From Thermomonas sp. S9 (GTDB taxonomy: Bacteria; Pseudomonadota; Gammaproteobacteria; Xanthomonadales; Xanthomonadaceae): a DNA stretch of 64,000 nt. The first letter of the stretch is position 1, and the number at the start of each line of letters is the position of its first letter. The stretch is from assembly GCF_024704365.1 (NCBI RefSeq), contig NZ_JAJDFY010000001.1, positions 2,275,001-2,339,000 on the forward strand. The letters are read 5' to 3'. The notes under the pieces are model-generated. The model ran no database searches, was not told where the DNA came from, and saw only the letters and a program-made list of their open reading frames with translations. Positions 1-10,302 of the stretch are shown one piece after another. Made by a program: the position numbers and the translations under genes.

Positions 1-1465
1 GCAGCGCGGCGACCTGCTGGGCGTCCAGCCCGGCGTCGTAGCCGAGGATGCCCAGCAGCACCATCGTGATGATGCGGCTGCCACCCGGGGTGCCCAGCGC
101 CACCACCTTGTCGCGCGATTCCATGAAGGTGGGCGTCATCGAGCTGAGCATGCGCTTGCCCGGCTTGGGCGCGTTTGCCTCATAGCCCATCACCCCGAAC
201 GCATTGGGCGTGCCGGGCTTGAGCGCGAAATCGTCCATCTCGTCGTTCAGCAGCACGCCGGTGCCGGGCGGGATCAGGCCGGAGCCGAACAGCAGATTCA
301 CGGTCTGGGTGGCGGCCACCCGGTTGCCGTCGGCGTCGATGATCGAGAAGTGGGTGGTCTCCTCGTCCTCCAGCGGGGTCGGCTGGCCCGAGAGCAGATC
401 GCTGGGCGTGGCCTTGTCGGGGTCGATGCCCGCGCGCAGGCCGGCGGCGTAGTCGGGCGACAGCAGCAGCCGCTGCGGGATCTTCACGAAATCCGGATCG
501 CCCAGGTAGAAGGTGCGGTCGCGGAACGCGCGCCGCATCGACTCCACCACCATGTGCACGCGCTCGGCCTCGGGCATGGCCTCAAGGTCGTAGGGCGCGA
601 GGATCTGCAGCATCTGCGCCAGCGCGATCCCGCCCGAGGACGGCAGCGGCGCGGTGGTGATGGTCCAGTCGTGGTAGCGGAAATGGATCGGCTCGCGTTC
701 GCGCACGCGGTAGCCGGCCAGTTCGTCCAGCGTCCACTGCCCGCCCGCGGCATTCACGCCCGCCACCAGGTGCCTGGCGGTGGTGCCGCGGTAGAAGCCG
801 TCGAAGCCCTGCGCGGCGAGGCGCTCGAGCGTGGCGGCGAGGTCCGGCTGGCGGAACACCTGGCCCTCGCGGATCGGCTTGCCATTCGGCGAGAACACCG
901 CGCGGGTGCCGGGATAGCGGTCCATCACCTGGCGCTTGGCCGCGTAGCCGCGGGCCATGCGTGCATACACCGGGAACCCCTCGCGGGCGATGCGGATCGC
1001 GGGGGCCAGGCTCTGCCGCAGCGGCAGGCGGCCGTATTTCTCGGCCACGTGCACCAGCAGCGCCGGCAGGCCAGGGATGCCGGCCGACCACGGGCCGTTC
1101 TGCGCGCGCTGCGGGTCGAGGTCGCCCCTGGCGTCGAGGAACTTGTCCGGGGTGGCCGCGGCCGGGGCGGTCTCGCGCCCGTCCACGAACACGTCGCGGC
1201 CGGTCTTGCCATCGTGCAGCAGCCACATGCCGCCGCCGCCGAGGCCGGAGCTGATCGGCTCCACTACCGACAGCACGCCGGACACCGCCACCGCGGCATC
1301 GAACGCATTGCCGCCCTGGCGCAGGATCTCGATTCCGGCCTCGGTGGCGAGGTGGTGGGCCGAGGCCACCGCGGCGCCGGGCGGATGCGCGGCGGGCGCA
1401 GCCGGGCCGGCGGCAGCCGCCAGCGGAAGCAGGAAAGCCAGCAACAGCCAGGCGATGCGGTTCAT
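1..1465 (-). CDS. ggt: gamma-glutamyltransferase, 3' end outside window
   Basis: Periplasmic gamma-glutamyltransferase, which cleaves glutathione and gamma-glutamyl amides. The minus-strand frame starts at ATG 1465 behind a good AAGGAG and begins with a signal peptide (MNRIAWLLLAFLLPLAAAAG). It continues with the family's N-terminal GGNAFDAAVA and SSGLGGGGMW segments. The conserved ETTHFSIID block, whose Thr is the nucleophile created by autocleavage, lies near 345-360. The late GTPGGSRI motif is close to the left edge. About 487 codons are present; the enzyme is usually 550-580 residues, so the C-terminus is cut by the window. The frame is uninterrupted. Identification is firm. Confidence 0.95.
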   Translation of the reverse strand, partial: MNRIAWLLLAFLLPLAAAAGPAAPAAHPPGAAVASAHHLATEAGIEILRQGGNAFDAAVAVSGVLSVVEPISSGLGGGGMWLLHDGKTGRDVFVDGRETAPAAATPDKFLDARGDLDPQRAQNGPWSAGIPGLPALLVHVAEKYGRLPLRQSLAPAIRIAREGFPVYARMARGYAAKRQVMDRYPGTRAVFSPNGKPIREGQVFRQPDLAATLERLAAQGFDGFYRGTTARHLVAGVNAAGGQWTLDELAGYRVREREPIHFRYHDWTITTAPLPSSGGIALAQMLQILAPYDLEAMPEAERVHMVVESMRRAFRDRTFYLGDPDFVKIPQRLLLSPDYAAGLRAGIDPDKATPSDLLSGQPTPLEDEETTHFSIIDADGNRVAATQTVNLLFGSGLIPPGTGVLLNDEMDDFALKPGTPNAFGVMGYEANAPKPGKRMLSSMTPTFMESRDKVVALGTPGGSRIITMVLLGILGYDAGLDAQQVAAL

Positions 1466-1574
1466 GCATTCACTCCTTGCGCAGCGACGGCAAGATGGCA
1501 GCCGGGCAGCGTGCACCAGCGTCGGTCCTGCGCCCGGCGCAGGACCGGCCCGCGGCGGGCGGCCTCTGCCGACT

Positions 1575-2063
1575 TTACTTGGCTTCTTCGAAGATGTAGC
1601 TGACGCCGGCCGGCTCGACCGCGGCCTTCACCCGCTCGCCCAGGATCGGGGTGCCGATGAAGACCACCTTGACGCCCTTCATGCTGCCCTGCGGCACGCC
1701 CTTGAAAGCGGCCTCGATCATCTCGACTTCCTTCTCCGGCGCTGGCGAGGCGAACACCAGCATCACGCCTTCGGTCATGCCGCGGCCAAGATCGGTCTGC
1801 AGCTTCTCCAGCTGGCGCTGGTACTTGCCGTCGAAGTCCTCGCTATCGGCCTTCGGCAGAAAGTACACGAACGGGCTGCTGGTGATGCCGCCCATGTGCG
1901 GGGTGATCTTGTATTCCAGATAGGGCTTCCAGTCCTTCTGCTCGCTGCTGGTAGGCAGCGGCGGCGCGGCCTGCGCCTGCGTCTGCGGGGCTTCTTCCTT
2001 CTTGCAGGCGGTGAACGGCAGCACCAGGCAGGCGACGACGAGCAAACGGGTCAACAGGTTCAT
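1575..2063 (-). CDS. small lipoprotein of unknown function
   Basis: 162-residue exported protein. The start MNLLTRLLVVAC gives a lipoprotein signal with lipobox FTAC at residues 17-20, followed by KKEE. An upstream in-frame ATG at 2189 would add a signal-less, Arg-rich extension and is rejected. The mature part contains alternating hydrophobic strands (FVYFLP, VMLVFASP, VKVVFIGTP) but no motif I recognise. It lies between coaD and ggt on the same strand and is probably transcribed with coaD. Similar lipoproteins next to coaD are common in Xanthomonadaceae (recollection, not checked). Confidence 0.75.
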   Translation of the reverse strand: MNLLTRLLVVACLVLPFTACKKEEAPQTQAQAAPPLPTSSEQKDWKPYLEYKITPHMGGITSSPFVYFLPKADSEDFDGKYQRQLEKLQTDLGRGMTEGVMLVFASPAPEKEVEMIEAAFKGVPQGSMKGVKVVFIGTPILGERVKAAVEPAGVSYIFEEAK

Positions 2064-2118
2064 GGGTTTTCCCCGGGCTTGGCAGTGGATGTGGATGCAG
2101 CGGTGGCGGCGTTCCGGC

Positions 2119-3240
<1,122 letters not shown>

Positions 3241-3299
3241 CGGGAAGAGGCAAGGGCGGGTGCTACCATGCGCGCCATTCTCCGCTATTCCCCGGCCTC

Positions 3300-4364
3300 A
3301 TGGTCAGCTGGTTCCGCCGCAAGCAACCCGACCCGCAAACGCCTCCACCGGAGACGCCCGCGCCGCCCGCCGTTCCGCCCCCGGGCGAAGTTCCCGCCCC
3401 CGCCGCGCCCGCTGCCGGGGCCGACCTGCCCGTCCCTGCCACCGCCGGCAAGTCCGGCTGGCGTCAGCGCCTGCGCGGCAGCGCCTTCGCCCGCACCTTC
3501 AGCAGCCTGTTCTCGCGCAACCCGCGTCTGGACGACGACCTGCTGGACGAGATCGAGGCCGCCCTGCTCACCGCCGATGTCGGCGTGACCGCCAGCAGCG
3601 CGCTGGTGGAAGGCCTGCGCAAGCGGATGCAGGCGCGCGAGTTCGCCGACGCCGCCACCCTGCGCTCCGCGCTGCGCGCCGAGCTGGTGGCGCTGCTCGC
3701 GCCGGTGGCGCGGCCGCTGCAGATCGACCCGGCGAAGAAGCCCTTCGTGCTGCTCGCGGTCGGCGTCAACGGCGCCGGCAAGACCACCACCATCGGCAAG
3801 CTCGCGCGCCGCTACAAGGACGAGGGCCGCAGCCTGATGCTGGCCGCCGGCGACACCTTCCGCGCCGCCGCGGTCGCGCAGCTGCAGGCCTGGGGCGAGC
3901 GCAACGGGGTGGCGGTGGTGGCGCAGGGCCAGAACGCGGATGCCGCCTCGGTCGCGTTCGATGCCCTGCAGGCCGCCAGGGCGCGCGGCATCGACGTGCT
4001 GATCGCCGACACCGCCGGCCGCCTGCATACCCAGGGCGGGCTGATGGATGAGCTGGCGAAGGTCGCGCGCATGCTGCGCAAGCTCGACCCGGAAGCGCCG
4101 CACGAGGTGCTGATGGTGATCGACGGCACCACCGGCCAGAATGCGATCCACCAGGTGCGCAAGTTCAGCGAGAAACTGCCGGTCACCGGCCTGGTGGTGA
4201 CCAAGCTGGACGGCACCGCCAAGGGCGGCGTGGTGTTCGCGCTGGCGCGCGAGTTCGGCATCCCGATCCGCTATGCCGGCATCGGCGAGCGCCCGGAGGA
4301 CCTGCGCGTGTTCGATGCCGAGGCGTTCGTGGACGCGCTGCTGCCGGAGTCGCTGGGCGGGTGA
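3300..4364 (+). CDS. ftsY: signal recognition particle receptor FtsY
   Basis: SRP-receptor GTPase that docks ribosome-SRP complexes at the inner membrane. MVSWFRRKQ is followed by a Pro/Ala-rich acidic-poor linker (to about residue 50), the NG-domain helix bundle, the P-loop GVNGAGKTTTIGKLA, the DTFRAAAVAQL box, DTAGRLHTQ and TKLDGTAKGG, the complete SRP GTPase set. 354 residues. The upstream in-frame ATG at 3222 is not used, because homologues begin with the MxxWFRRK membrane-binding stretch. The stop overlaps the next start (GTGA), indicating translational coupling. Confidence 0.97.
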   Translation: MVSWFRRKQPDPQTPPPETPAPPAVPPPGEVPAPAAPAAGADLPVPATAGKSGWRQRLRGSAFARTFSSLFSRNPRLDDDLLDEIEAALLTADVGVTASSALVEGLRKRMQAREFADAATLRSALRAELVALLAPVARPLQIDPAKKPFVLLAVGVNGAGKTTTIGKLARRYKDEGRSLMLAAGDTFRAAAVAQLQAWGERNGVAVVAQGQNADAASVAFDALQAARARGIDVLIADTAGRLHTQGGLMDELAKVARMLRKLDPEAPHEVLMVIDGTTGQNAIHQVRKFSEKLPVTGLVVTKLDGTAKGGVVFALAREFGIPIRYAGIGERPEDLRVFDAEAFVDALLPESLGG

Positions 4365-5631
4365 GCGCGGCGCTGCCCGCCGGCCCGCGCCCGCGCCGGT
4401 GGCGGCGGCTGGCAGCGCTGGCCATCGCGCTGGCGCTGGCCCTGCTGGTGCTGCTGACGGCCTGGCTGGCCCCGGCCCCGCGCGCCGGGCGTGCCCTGCT
4501 GGCGCTGGCCGGCCATGCACTGGCGCTCGAACTGCAGGCCGACGGCGTCGACTACCACCTGCGCGGCACCCCGCAGCTGGAGCTGCGCGGGCTCGTCGCG
4601 CGCCAGCCCGGCGCCCCGCGCGCCCTGCTGCGCGCGCGCCGCGTGTTCGTCGCGCTGCCATGGCACACCCTGCGCACCCGCGGCGCCGACCTCACCGTGC
4701 AGCGGATCGAGCTGGACGGCCCGGTGCTGGACCTGCCCGCGCTGCAGCATTGGCTGGCCAGCCGCCCCCCAGCGAAATCCGGCTGCCGACCCTGATCGCT
4801 GGCCTGCGCGTGATTGATGGGCGGATCGACAACGACGACTGGCGGATCGAGGCGCTGGCCATCGACCTGCCCGCGCTGCATCCGCGCCAGGTGCTGCGCC
4901 TGGACGTGCGCGGCCGCTACGTCGCCGGCACGCTCACCCTGCCGGCCGCGCTCGCGCTTTCGCTCGACACCCCGCAGCGGCTGCTGGAACGGCAACCGGC
5001 GCAGCTCTCCGCGCGCGGCCGCCTGGAGTTTTCGGGCAAGGGCTGGCGGATGCCGGCACAGGTGTTCCTGGCCGGGCCACTGCGGATCGGGCGCGACTCG
5101 GCGCTGATGCAGCCGGTGCGGCTGGGGCTGGACGCGCGCTACCAGTCGGCCGGCGGCAGCACCGCGTTCCGGCTCGGGCTGGCCGCGCCGATGGCCTTCG
5201 ACGATGCCAGCTGGCGGTTCGTGCCGGTGAGCGTAGTGCTGGAGGGCGATCCGCAGGTGCCATGGGCCAGCGCGCGCGGCAGCCTCAGCCTCGGCGCGCG
5301 CCTGCGCCTGCGGCTGGCCGGCGAGATCGCCGCCTGGCCGGCCGGCTGGCCGCTGCTGCCGGCACCGCTGGCGGCGTCGCGCACGCCGCTGGCCTTCAGC
5401 CTCGCCTACGCCGGCACGCCGGATGCCTCCGGCCCGGCCCGCCTCACCCTGCGCCGCGACGCCACCGCGCTGGAGGCGCGTTTCCGCCTGCCCGAAGTGC
5501 TGGCTTGGCTGGACGCCGGCGGCAGTGGCTCGCCGCTGCCGCCGCTGGCCGGCACCCTGACCACCCCGCATCTGGTGCTGGACGGGGTGACGCTGGACGG
5601 CGTGCAGCTGCGGCTCGACGACGCGCCATGA
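4361..5631 (+). CDS. AsmA-like membrane-anchored protein, one-base frameshift
   Basis: Starts with GTG overlapping the ftsY stop. The first 40 residues contain Arg-rich and then hydrophobic sequence (LALLVLLTAWLAPAP), a signal anchor. The rest is a beta-rich, leucine-rich protein of the AsmA/YhdP/DUF748 kind (ELQADGVDYHLRGTPQLEL; LDVRGRYVAGTLTL; LDGVTLDGVQLRL), likely facing the periplasm. The frame breaks at a run of six C (4765-4770). One extra C would join HWLASRP to PSEIRLPTLIAGLRVIDGRI. The repaired length is 423 codons. Its stop overlaps the mutY start. The AsmA assignment is by composition and topology only. Confidence 0.65.
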
Positions 5632-6677
5632 GCGCCGCGCCCGCCATCGCCGCGCGCCTGCTGGCGTGGTTCGACCGCCACGGCCGCCACGACCTGCCCT
5701 GGCAGCACCCGCGCACGCCGTACCGGGTGTGGCTGAGCGAGATCATGCTGCAGCAGACCCAGGTGGCGGTGGTGGAGGGCTATTTCGAACGCTTCGTCGC
5801 CGCCCTGCCCGACCTGCCGACACTGGCGCGCGCGCCGCAGGACAACGTCCTCGCGCTGTGGTCGGGCCTGGGCTATTACGCCCGTGCCCGCCACCTGCAC
5901 GCCGCGGCGAAGCTGTGCCTGGAGCGCCACGGCGGCGAGCTGCCGCGCAGCCTCGACGCGCTCGTCGCGCTGCCCGGCATCGGCCGCAGCACCGCCGGGG
6001 CGATCCTCGCACAGGCCTGGGGCGATCCCGCGCCGATCCTCGACGGCAATGTCAAGCGCGTGCTGTGCCGGGTGTTCGGCATCGAAGGCTGGCCGGGCCG
6101 GCCGGCGGTGGAAAAGCGCCTGTGGGCGATCGCCGAGACGCTGCTTCCCCCACGCGGCTGGCCGACTGGTCCCAGGCGCAGATGGATTTCGGCGCCACGT
6201 TGTGCACCCGCGCCAATCCCGCCTGCGCGATTTGTCCCTTGCAGGACGTTTGCATTGCGCGGCGCGAGGGCCGCGTGCAGGAACTGCCCGCGCCAAAACC
6301 GGGCAAGCCGTTGCCGCAGCGCGAGGCCCACCTGCTGCTGGCCGAGGATGGCGACGGCCGCGTGCTGCTGCAGCGGCGCCCCCACCGGGGTCTGGGCCGG
6401 GCTGTGGTCGCTGCCGCAGCTGGGCGACGCCGCGCAGGCGCGCGCCTGGTTCCGCGACCATCTGCGCGGCGATGCCACTGCGGCGCAGCCGCTGCAACCG
6501 ATCGAACACGCCTTCAGCCACTACCGCCTGCGCCTGCACCCGCTGCACGTGCGCGCCGACGGCCTCAAGCCGCGCATCGCCGATAATGACGACCTGCGCT
6601 GGGCGCGCCGCGCGGAGCTCTCCGCGATCGGCCTGCCCGCCCCCATTCGCAAACTGCTGCAGGAGCCAACCGCATGA
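5628..6677 (+). CDS. mutY: A/G-specific adenine DNA glycosylase, two compensating indels
   Basis: Removes adenine mispaired with 8-oxoguanine. N-terminal motifs [20 protein letters not shown], the Hh[13 protein letters not shown] and the catalytic-Asp region ILDGNVKRV are in frame. The frame is lost at the C5 run 6147-6151 (one C short) and regained at the C5 run 6379-6383 (one C too many). The intervening 230 bases read correctly in the second frame, with [17 protein letters not shown] and the 4Fe4S ligands C-x6-C-x2-C-x5-C. The last part holds the NUDIX-like domain ([12 protein letters not shown]). Two compensating homopolymer miscounts in one gene are strong evidence of sequencing error. 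ATGA overlaps exist at both ends. Confidence 0.93.
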   Translation: MSAAPAIAARLLAWFDRHGRHDLPWQHPRTPYRVWLSEIMLQQTQVAVVEGYFERFVAALPDLPTLARAPQDNVLALWSGLGYYARARHLHAAAKLCLERHGGELPRSLDALVALPGIGRSTAGAILAQAWGDPAPILDGNVKRVLCRVFGIEGWPGRPAVEKRLWAIAETLLPPRGWPTGPRRRWISAPRCAPAPIPPARFVPCRTFALRGARAACRNCPRQNRASRCRSARPTCCWPRMATAACCCSGAPTGVWAGLWSLPQLGDAAQARAWFRDHLRGDATAAQPLQPIEHAFSHYRLRLHPLHVRADGLKPRIADNDDLRWARRAELSAIGLPAPIRKLLQEPTA

Positions 6678-6943
6678 CCCGCCAAGTACATTGCGTAGTG
6701 GACGGTATCGACACCGACGGCCTGGACTTCCCGCCGTGGCCCGGCGAGCTCGGCAAGCGCGTGTTCGACAACGTCGGCAAGCCGGCCTGGCAACGCTGGC
6801 TGGCGCATCAGACCATGCTGATCAACGAGAACCGGCTGTCGCCGCTGAACCCGCAGCACCGCGCCTTCCTCGAAGGCGAGATGGCCAAGTTCCTGTTCGG
6901 CGGCGGCGCCGAGAAGCCCGCCGGCTACGTGCCGGCGGACTGA
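6674..6943 (+). CDS. yggX: Fe(2+)-trafficking / oxidative damage protection protein YggX
   Basis: 89-residue YggX family protein that protects Fe-S clusters and moves labile iron. Typical features are seen: VHCVVDG near the N-terminus, [32 protein letters not shown] and [13 protein letters not shown]. It overlaps the mutY stop by ATGA, and mutY-yggX is a widespread operon in gammaproteobacteria. It sits well beside the Fe-S enzyme MutY. Confidence 0.96.
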   Translation: MTRQVHCVVDGIDTDGLDFPPWPGELGKRVFDNVGKPAWQRWLAHQTMLINENRLSPLNPQHRAFLEGEMAKFLFGGGAEKPAGYVPAD

Positions 6944-6963
6944 CGGCACCCGGGCGCGGGGGG

Positions 6964-7446
6964 TTACGGCTGCGCGCCCTGCTTGGGATCGGCCGGCCGC
7001 TCCACCGGGGCATCGATCTTGTTGGCATCGCGCTCGGCCTTGCGGATCGCCTTCATGTCGAGCGGCTGGATCGACTTGATCGTGCAGGGGATGTCCGGCA
7101 TCAGCGGCCCCACCCCGCGCGGGATCACCCGATCGAAGCCGGCCCAGACCTGGCCGACGCTGCGGCTGAGGCTGATCATCGGCGCGAAACTGAGGTTGGG
7201 ACACGGCCCGTACAGCTTGAGCAGGTAGGCGCGGCCCGGGCCCGACCACACCGCCAGCGCGCTGTCGCCTAGCGGCGTCCAGCCGTCCATCGGCATGGTG
7301 TACATGAAGCTCGAGACCGGCGCACCGGCATGCTGCTCGTACAATGCCAGCTTCTCCGCATCGCTCATGTGCGGCCCGCTGGCGCAGCCGGCCAGCATGG
7401 CCGCCGCCAGCGTCGACGCTGCCAGCCATCGCGTGTTCGCGTTCAT
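6964..7446 (-). CDS. DUF6491-type lipoprotein
   Basis: 160-residue exported lipoprotein, convergent with yggX. The signal MNANTRWLAASTLAAAMLAG ends in lipobox LAGC; an ATG one codon upstream (7449) is an equal alternative. The body contains a paired-Cys region (YGPCPNLSF, MPDIPCTIKSIQPLDMKAIRKAE) and an acidic/basic tail, the pattern I associate with the DUF6491 family of Xanthomonadaceae. The function is unknown. Confidence 0.8.
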   Translation of the reverse strand: MNANTRWLAASTLAAAMLAGCASGPHMSDAEKLALYEQHAGAPVSSFMYTMPMDGWTPLGDSALAVWSGPGRAYLLKLYGPCPNLSFAPMISLSRSVGQVWAGFDRVIPRGVGPLMPDIPCTIKSIQPLDMKAIRKAERDANKIDAPVERPADPKQGAQP

Positions 7447-7636
7447 CACGGTGTCCTCTCTTGCGTTGCAACGCGCCCCGACGGGCGCGCATTCATCCTG
7501 CTCCGGCGACGTGCGGCATGCGTAAAGCCAGCGTGAAAAACTCCACCTGCGCTGGCCACCGCCAGCGCGCGTTCAGCGCCAGCCTGACTTGCGTCGCCCG
7601 CCGGGCGTCCGTATGATGCGCGGCTCGCACGCCCAT

Positions 7637-7712
7637 GGCCGGGTAGCTCAGTTGGTAGAGCAGGGGATTGAAAATCCCCGTGTCGGGGGTTCGATTCCCT
7701 CCCCGGCCACCA
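7637..7712 (+). tRNA. tRNA-Phe (GAA)
   Basis: 76-nt tRNA including an encoded CCA. The acceptor stem GGCCGGG pairs with CCCGGCC; the D-arm is GTAGCTCAGTTGGTAGAGC; the anticodon loop TTGAAAA gives anticodon GAA; the T-arm is GGGGGTTCGATTCCCTC. It marks the junction between the core genome and acquired DNA, so its 3' end is a candidate integration site. No second copy of the 3' end was found by eye in the window. Confidence 0.97.
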
Positions 7713-7720
7713 ATACCTAA

Positions 7721-7748
7721 CGCCCAACCCTCATCGGTTGGGCGTTTT
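7721..7748 (+). terminator. rho-independent terminator after tRNA-Phe
   Basis: Stem CGCCCAACC (7721-7729) with GGTTGGGCG (7736-7744), 6-base loop, followed by TTTT. It lies nine bases after the tRNA and should end its transcript. The next 230 bases up to the convergent gene ending at 7983 show no convincing gene or RNA. Confidence 0.85.
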
Positions 7749-7982
7749 CATTTGCGGGTTCCGCGACACCATGCGGGGTTTGGCGGCGTTCCGCGTGTGC
7801 CACGCGGTAGTGGCAGGGTGGCCGGAAGTCGCCCGGTTCGACTCTCTTCTGCTCTCAGTTCTCTCAAAACCCGCGCCAACTTCTTCGCCGGAGCGCACGC
7901 AGACGGGCTTGCGCATCAACGACTTGTGCGTGCGTCACCGCGATCGGTTGTCCATCGTGCTTGGATGGGCAACGCATCAAGC

Positions 7983-8938
7983 CTACGCGGGAGTCGATGC
8001 TGCAGCACAGGGCATGGCGTACAGGCCCGCGCGCTTCTGCGTGACCACGAGCGTTCGATAAGCAAAGAGCGGCCCTTCGGCCTCGGGCTTGCCCTTGTCG
8101 CGCGCCTTGACCTTGAACACGTCGATGGGCTTGTCACTGTCTAGCCCGGCGCGCCGCATGATCTGTTCGGCGGTGCGGGGCTCCCCTTGAACGACCACAG
8201 TGCGTCGAAGACCGCAGCCTGAGCCTCGGTCAGCCGGATCGGGCCGTGCGGCCCCTCGGGCAGCGTGACCCAGCGGAAATCCGCCGAGAAAGGCCCCTTC
8301 ACCGGCGTCCTTGGATCGCTGGCCTGCGGTGCTGGCGGCTCTCCCGTCGGGGCGATGAACGAGATGCCGCCTCCGTAGAAGGCGAAGCGATCCTCCAGAG
8401 CCAACCACTCCACGGCCGGGCCGAAGGGCGCCCCGCGCGTCTCGCGCGGCTTCGGCGTGATGACGCGGATCGGCCCGCCTGCGACCCGCACCCGCTCCAG
8501 CAGGGCCGGCTCGCGCCATAGCCGGATCAGATCGCGCGCCAGCAGGACTGGCGAGCACCGGGAATCGCCAAGGCGCCACACGCCATCGCCGAGGGCGTCG
8601 ATGCCGTCGCGGCTCTCGATCGAAAGCGCCAGCCGCAGCTTTCGGCGCAGCCACTCCTCGTCCAGCGCCAACGCGGCCATGTCGTCGGCCTCGACGGCCA
8701 CCGGCCCGCACTCGGGGCAATGGCAGGTACGCCCCTGGTGCCCGTCGCCCCAGACCTGCGCCCGCTGCTGGTGACAGTAGGGGCACAGCACGAATCGCTG
8801 GTCCAGGGCCGTGGGCTTCACCGCCTGCCCGAGGGCCGGCAAGGCGGCGATCTCGCGGGGAGAGAGCGCCGCTCGAAGGATGGGCGTGCCGCCCGCGAAC
8901 AAGCGGCACACCAAGGCCCAGGCGTCGTGCGTGGCCAC
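7983..8938 (-). CDS. unrecognised Zn-ribbon protein, one-base frameshift
   Basis: About 318 residues once repaired, from GTG 8938 (preceded by GAGG). The N-terminal 100 residues include a treble-Cys element: CPYC, then CHCPECG about 20 residues later, a probable zinc ribbon. The rest includes a winged-helix-like C-terminal stretch (LTEAQAAVFDALWSFKG then EPRTAEQIMRRAGLDSDKP, DVFKVKARDK), suggesting DNA binding. The frame breaks at CCCC 8183-8186; one more base restores it. It is the downstream member of a cassette with the gene at 10303-11542, which an IS3-family element now separates from it. I do not recognise the family. Confidence 0.6.
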
Positions 8939-9066
8939 CGATCAGTCCTCGCCAATCGTGGAGGGATGCGGCTCAGGATTGGCAGTTCCCGCTTCCGGCG
9001 TCCTCCGCCCCTCGATTTCCTTGGACACGCTCTTGCGGGATCCTAACCCCAAGAGGAGAGTCCGAG

Positions 9067-9402
9067 ATGAAGCACAAGAAGGTCGAGTTGGTGAAGGAGC
9101 GCGGCCGCTGGTCGGCGAAGTCCAAGCGTGATGCGGTGCTGAGGCTGCTGCGCGGCGAGGACTTGGACACGGTGTCGCGGGAGTCGAAGGTCACGGCGGC
9201 GAAGCTGACCGAGTGGCGCGAGGCGTTTCTCGCATCGGGCATGGCGGGCCTGAAGGCACGCGAGACCGACGCGCGGGACGAGGAAATCGAACGGCTCAAG
9301 GCGGTGCTGGGCGAGATGACGATGCGCTGCGAACTGCAGCGCGACGCGATCCGGAGGTTGAAAGCCGGCCTCCCTTTGGACGAGACGAGGTTGCCGAAAT
9401 GA
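9067..9402 (+). CDS. IS3-family transposase OrfA
   Basis: 111 residues with an N-terminal helix-turn-helix (SAKSKRDAVLRLLRGEDLDT, TAAKLTEWREAFL) and a leucine-zipper-like C-terminal helix (EEIERLKAVLGEMTMRCELQ) that mediates OrfA/OrfAB multimerisation in this family. A strong AGGAGAG precedes the ATG. The stop overlaps the orfB start by ATGA, so OrfB may be made by coupling as well as by frameshifting. Confidence 0.88.
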   Translation: MKHKKVELVKERGRWSAKSKRDAVLRLLRGEDLDTVSRESKVTAAKLTEWREAFLASGMAGLKARETDARDEEIERLKAVLGEMTMRCELQRDAIRRLKAGLPLDETRLPK

Positions 9403-10301
9403 GCGCGGCGACGTCGGAGGGGACGGGCCGGGTGTACGGGGTCAGGCGCGTGTGCTCGGCGTGGGAGCTTGCCCGCTCGACGTGGTATGCCCAGGCTGCG
9501 GCCACGCGGCCGGACCGTGCCCCGCCGGCCAAGCGCGGCCCGAAGACGGCGCTCAGTGACGAGGCGCTGGTGGCGGCGATCCGGGCCGTGCTGGCGGTGA
9601 GCCCGTTCACCGGCGAGGGCTACCGCAAGGTGTGGGCGAAGCTGCGGGCCGAGGGCATCCGTAGCGGCAAGTCGCGGGTGCTGCGGCTGATGGGCGCGCA
9701 CGGCCTGCTGGCGCCGCAACGCGGCGGCGGCCCGCGGGGACCGCGGGCGCACGAGGGGACGATTCTCACCGAGGCGCCGGACCTGATGTGGGGGACGGAC
9801 TTCTCGACGACGGTCACGCTGCGGGAGGGTACGGCGGCGGTGTTCATCGCGGTCGACCATTGCACGGCGGAGCTGGTGGGCGTGCATGCGGCGGCCCGTG
9901 CGACGCGCTGGGAGGCACTGGAGCCGATCCGGCAGGCGGTGCGGGAGCGCTTCGGGCGGATCGGCGCGAAGGTCGCCAGCGGGCTGCGGTTGCGCCATGA
10001 CCACGGGACGCAGTACATGGCCGACGATTTCCAGCAGGAGCTCGCGTTCCTGGGGATTGCGTCGAGCCCGTCGTTTGTCCGCGCCCCGGAGGGCAACGGG
10101 TGCGCCGAGCGGATGATCCGCACGCTGAAGGAGCAGTTGCTGTGGGTGCGGACGTTCGAGACCGTGGAGGAGCTGCGCCAGGCGCTGCTGGCGTGGCAGA
10201 AGGTGTACAACGAGCACTGGATGGTGGGCCGGCACGGCCACCGCAGCCCGGCACAGGTGCGCCGGGATCACCACGCCGCGATGCAGCGCATGGCGGCGTG
10301 A
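9399..10301 (+). CDS. IS3-family transposase OrfB (DDE integrase)
   Basis: 300 residues. An N-terminal HTH_21-like segment (YRKVWAKLRAEGIRSGKSRV) precedes the rve core: LMWGTDFSTTVT with the first Asp, LRHDHGTQYMADDF with the second, and GNGCAERMIRTLKEQ with the catalytic Glu. All three acidic residues are intact, so the element may be active. The start is the ATG overlapping the orfA stop. Confidence 0.9.
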   Translation: MSAATSEGTGRVYGVRRVCSAWELARSTWYAQAAATRPDRAPPAKRGPKTALSDEALVAAIRAVLAVSPFTGEGYRKVWAKLRAEGIRSGKSRVLRLMGAHGLLAPQRGGGPRGPRAHEGTILTEAPDLMWGTDFSTTVTLREGTAAVFIAVDHCTAELVGVHAAARATRWEALEPIRQAVRERFGRIGAKVASGLRLRHDHGTQYMADDFQQELAFLGIASSPSFVRAPEGNGCAERMIRTLKEQLLWVRTFETVEELRQALLAWQKVYNEHWMVGRHGHRSPAQVRRDHHAAMQRMAA

Positions 10302-10302
10302 A

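Noticed and set aside
350..1603. 417-codon plus-strand frame opposite ggt
   Set aside because: The minus-strand frame encodes a complete GGT N-terminus with signal peptide and catalytic Thr.
7690..7712. tRNA-Phe 3' end as a proven attachment site
   Set aside because: I could not find a second copy in the window by eye, and the visible integrase is a serine recombinase. Kept only as a possibility.
7713..7982. Small ORFs between tRNA-Phe and the first cassette gene
   Set aside because: Atypical composition, no RBS and no recognisable sequence; probably non-coding remnant of the junction.
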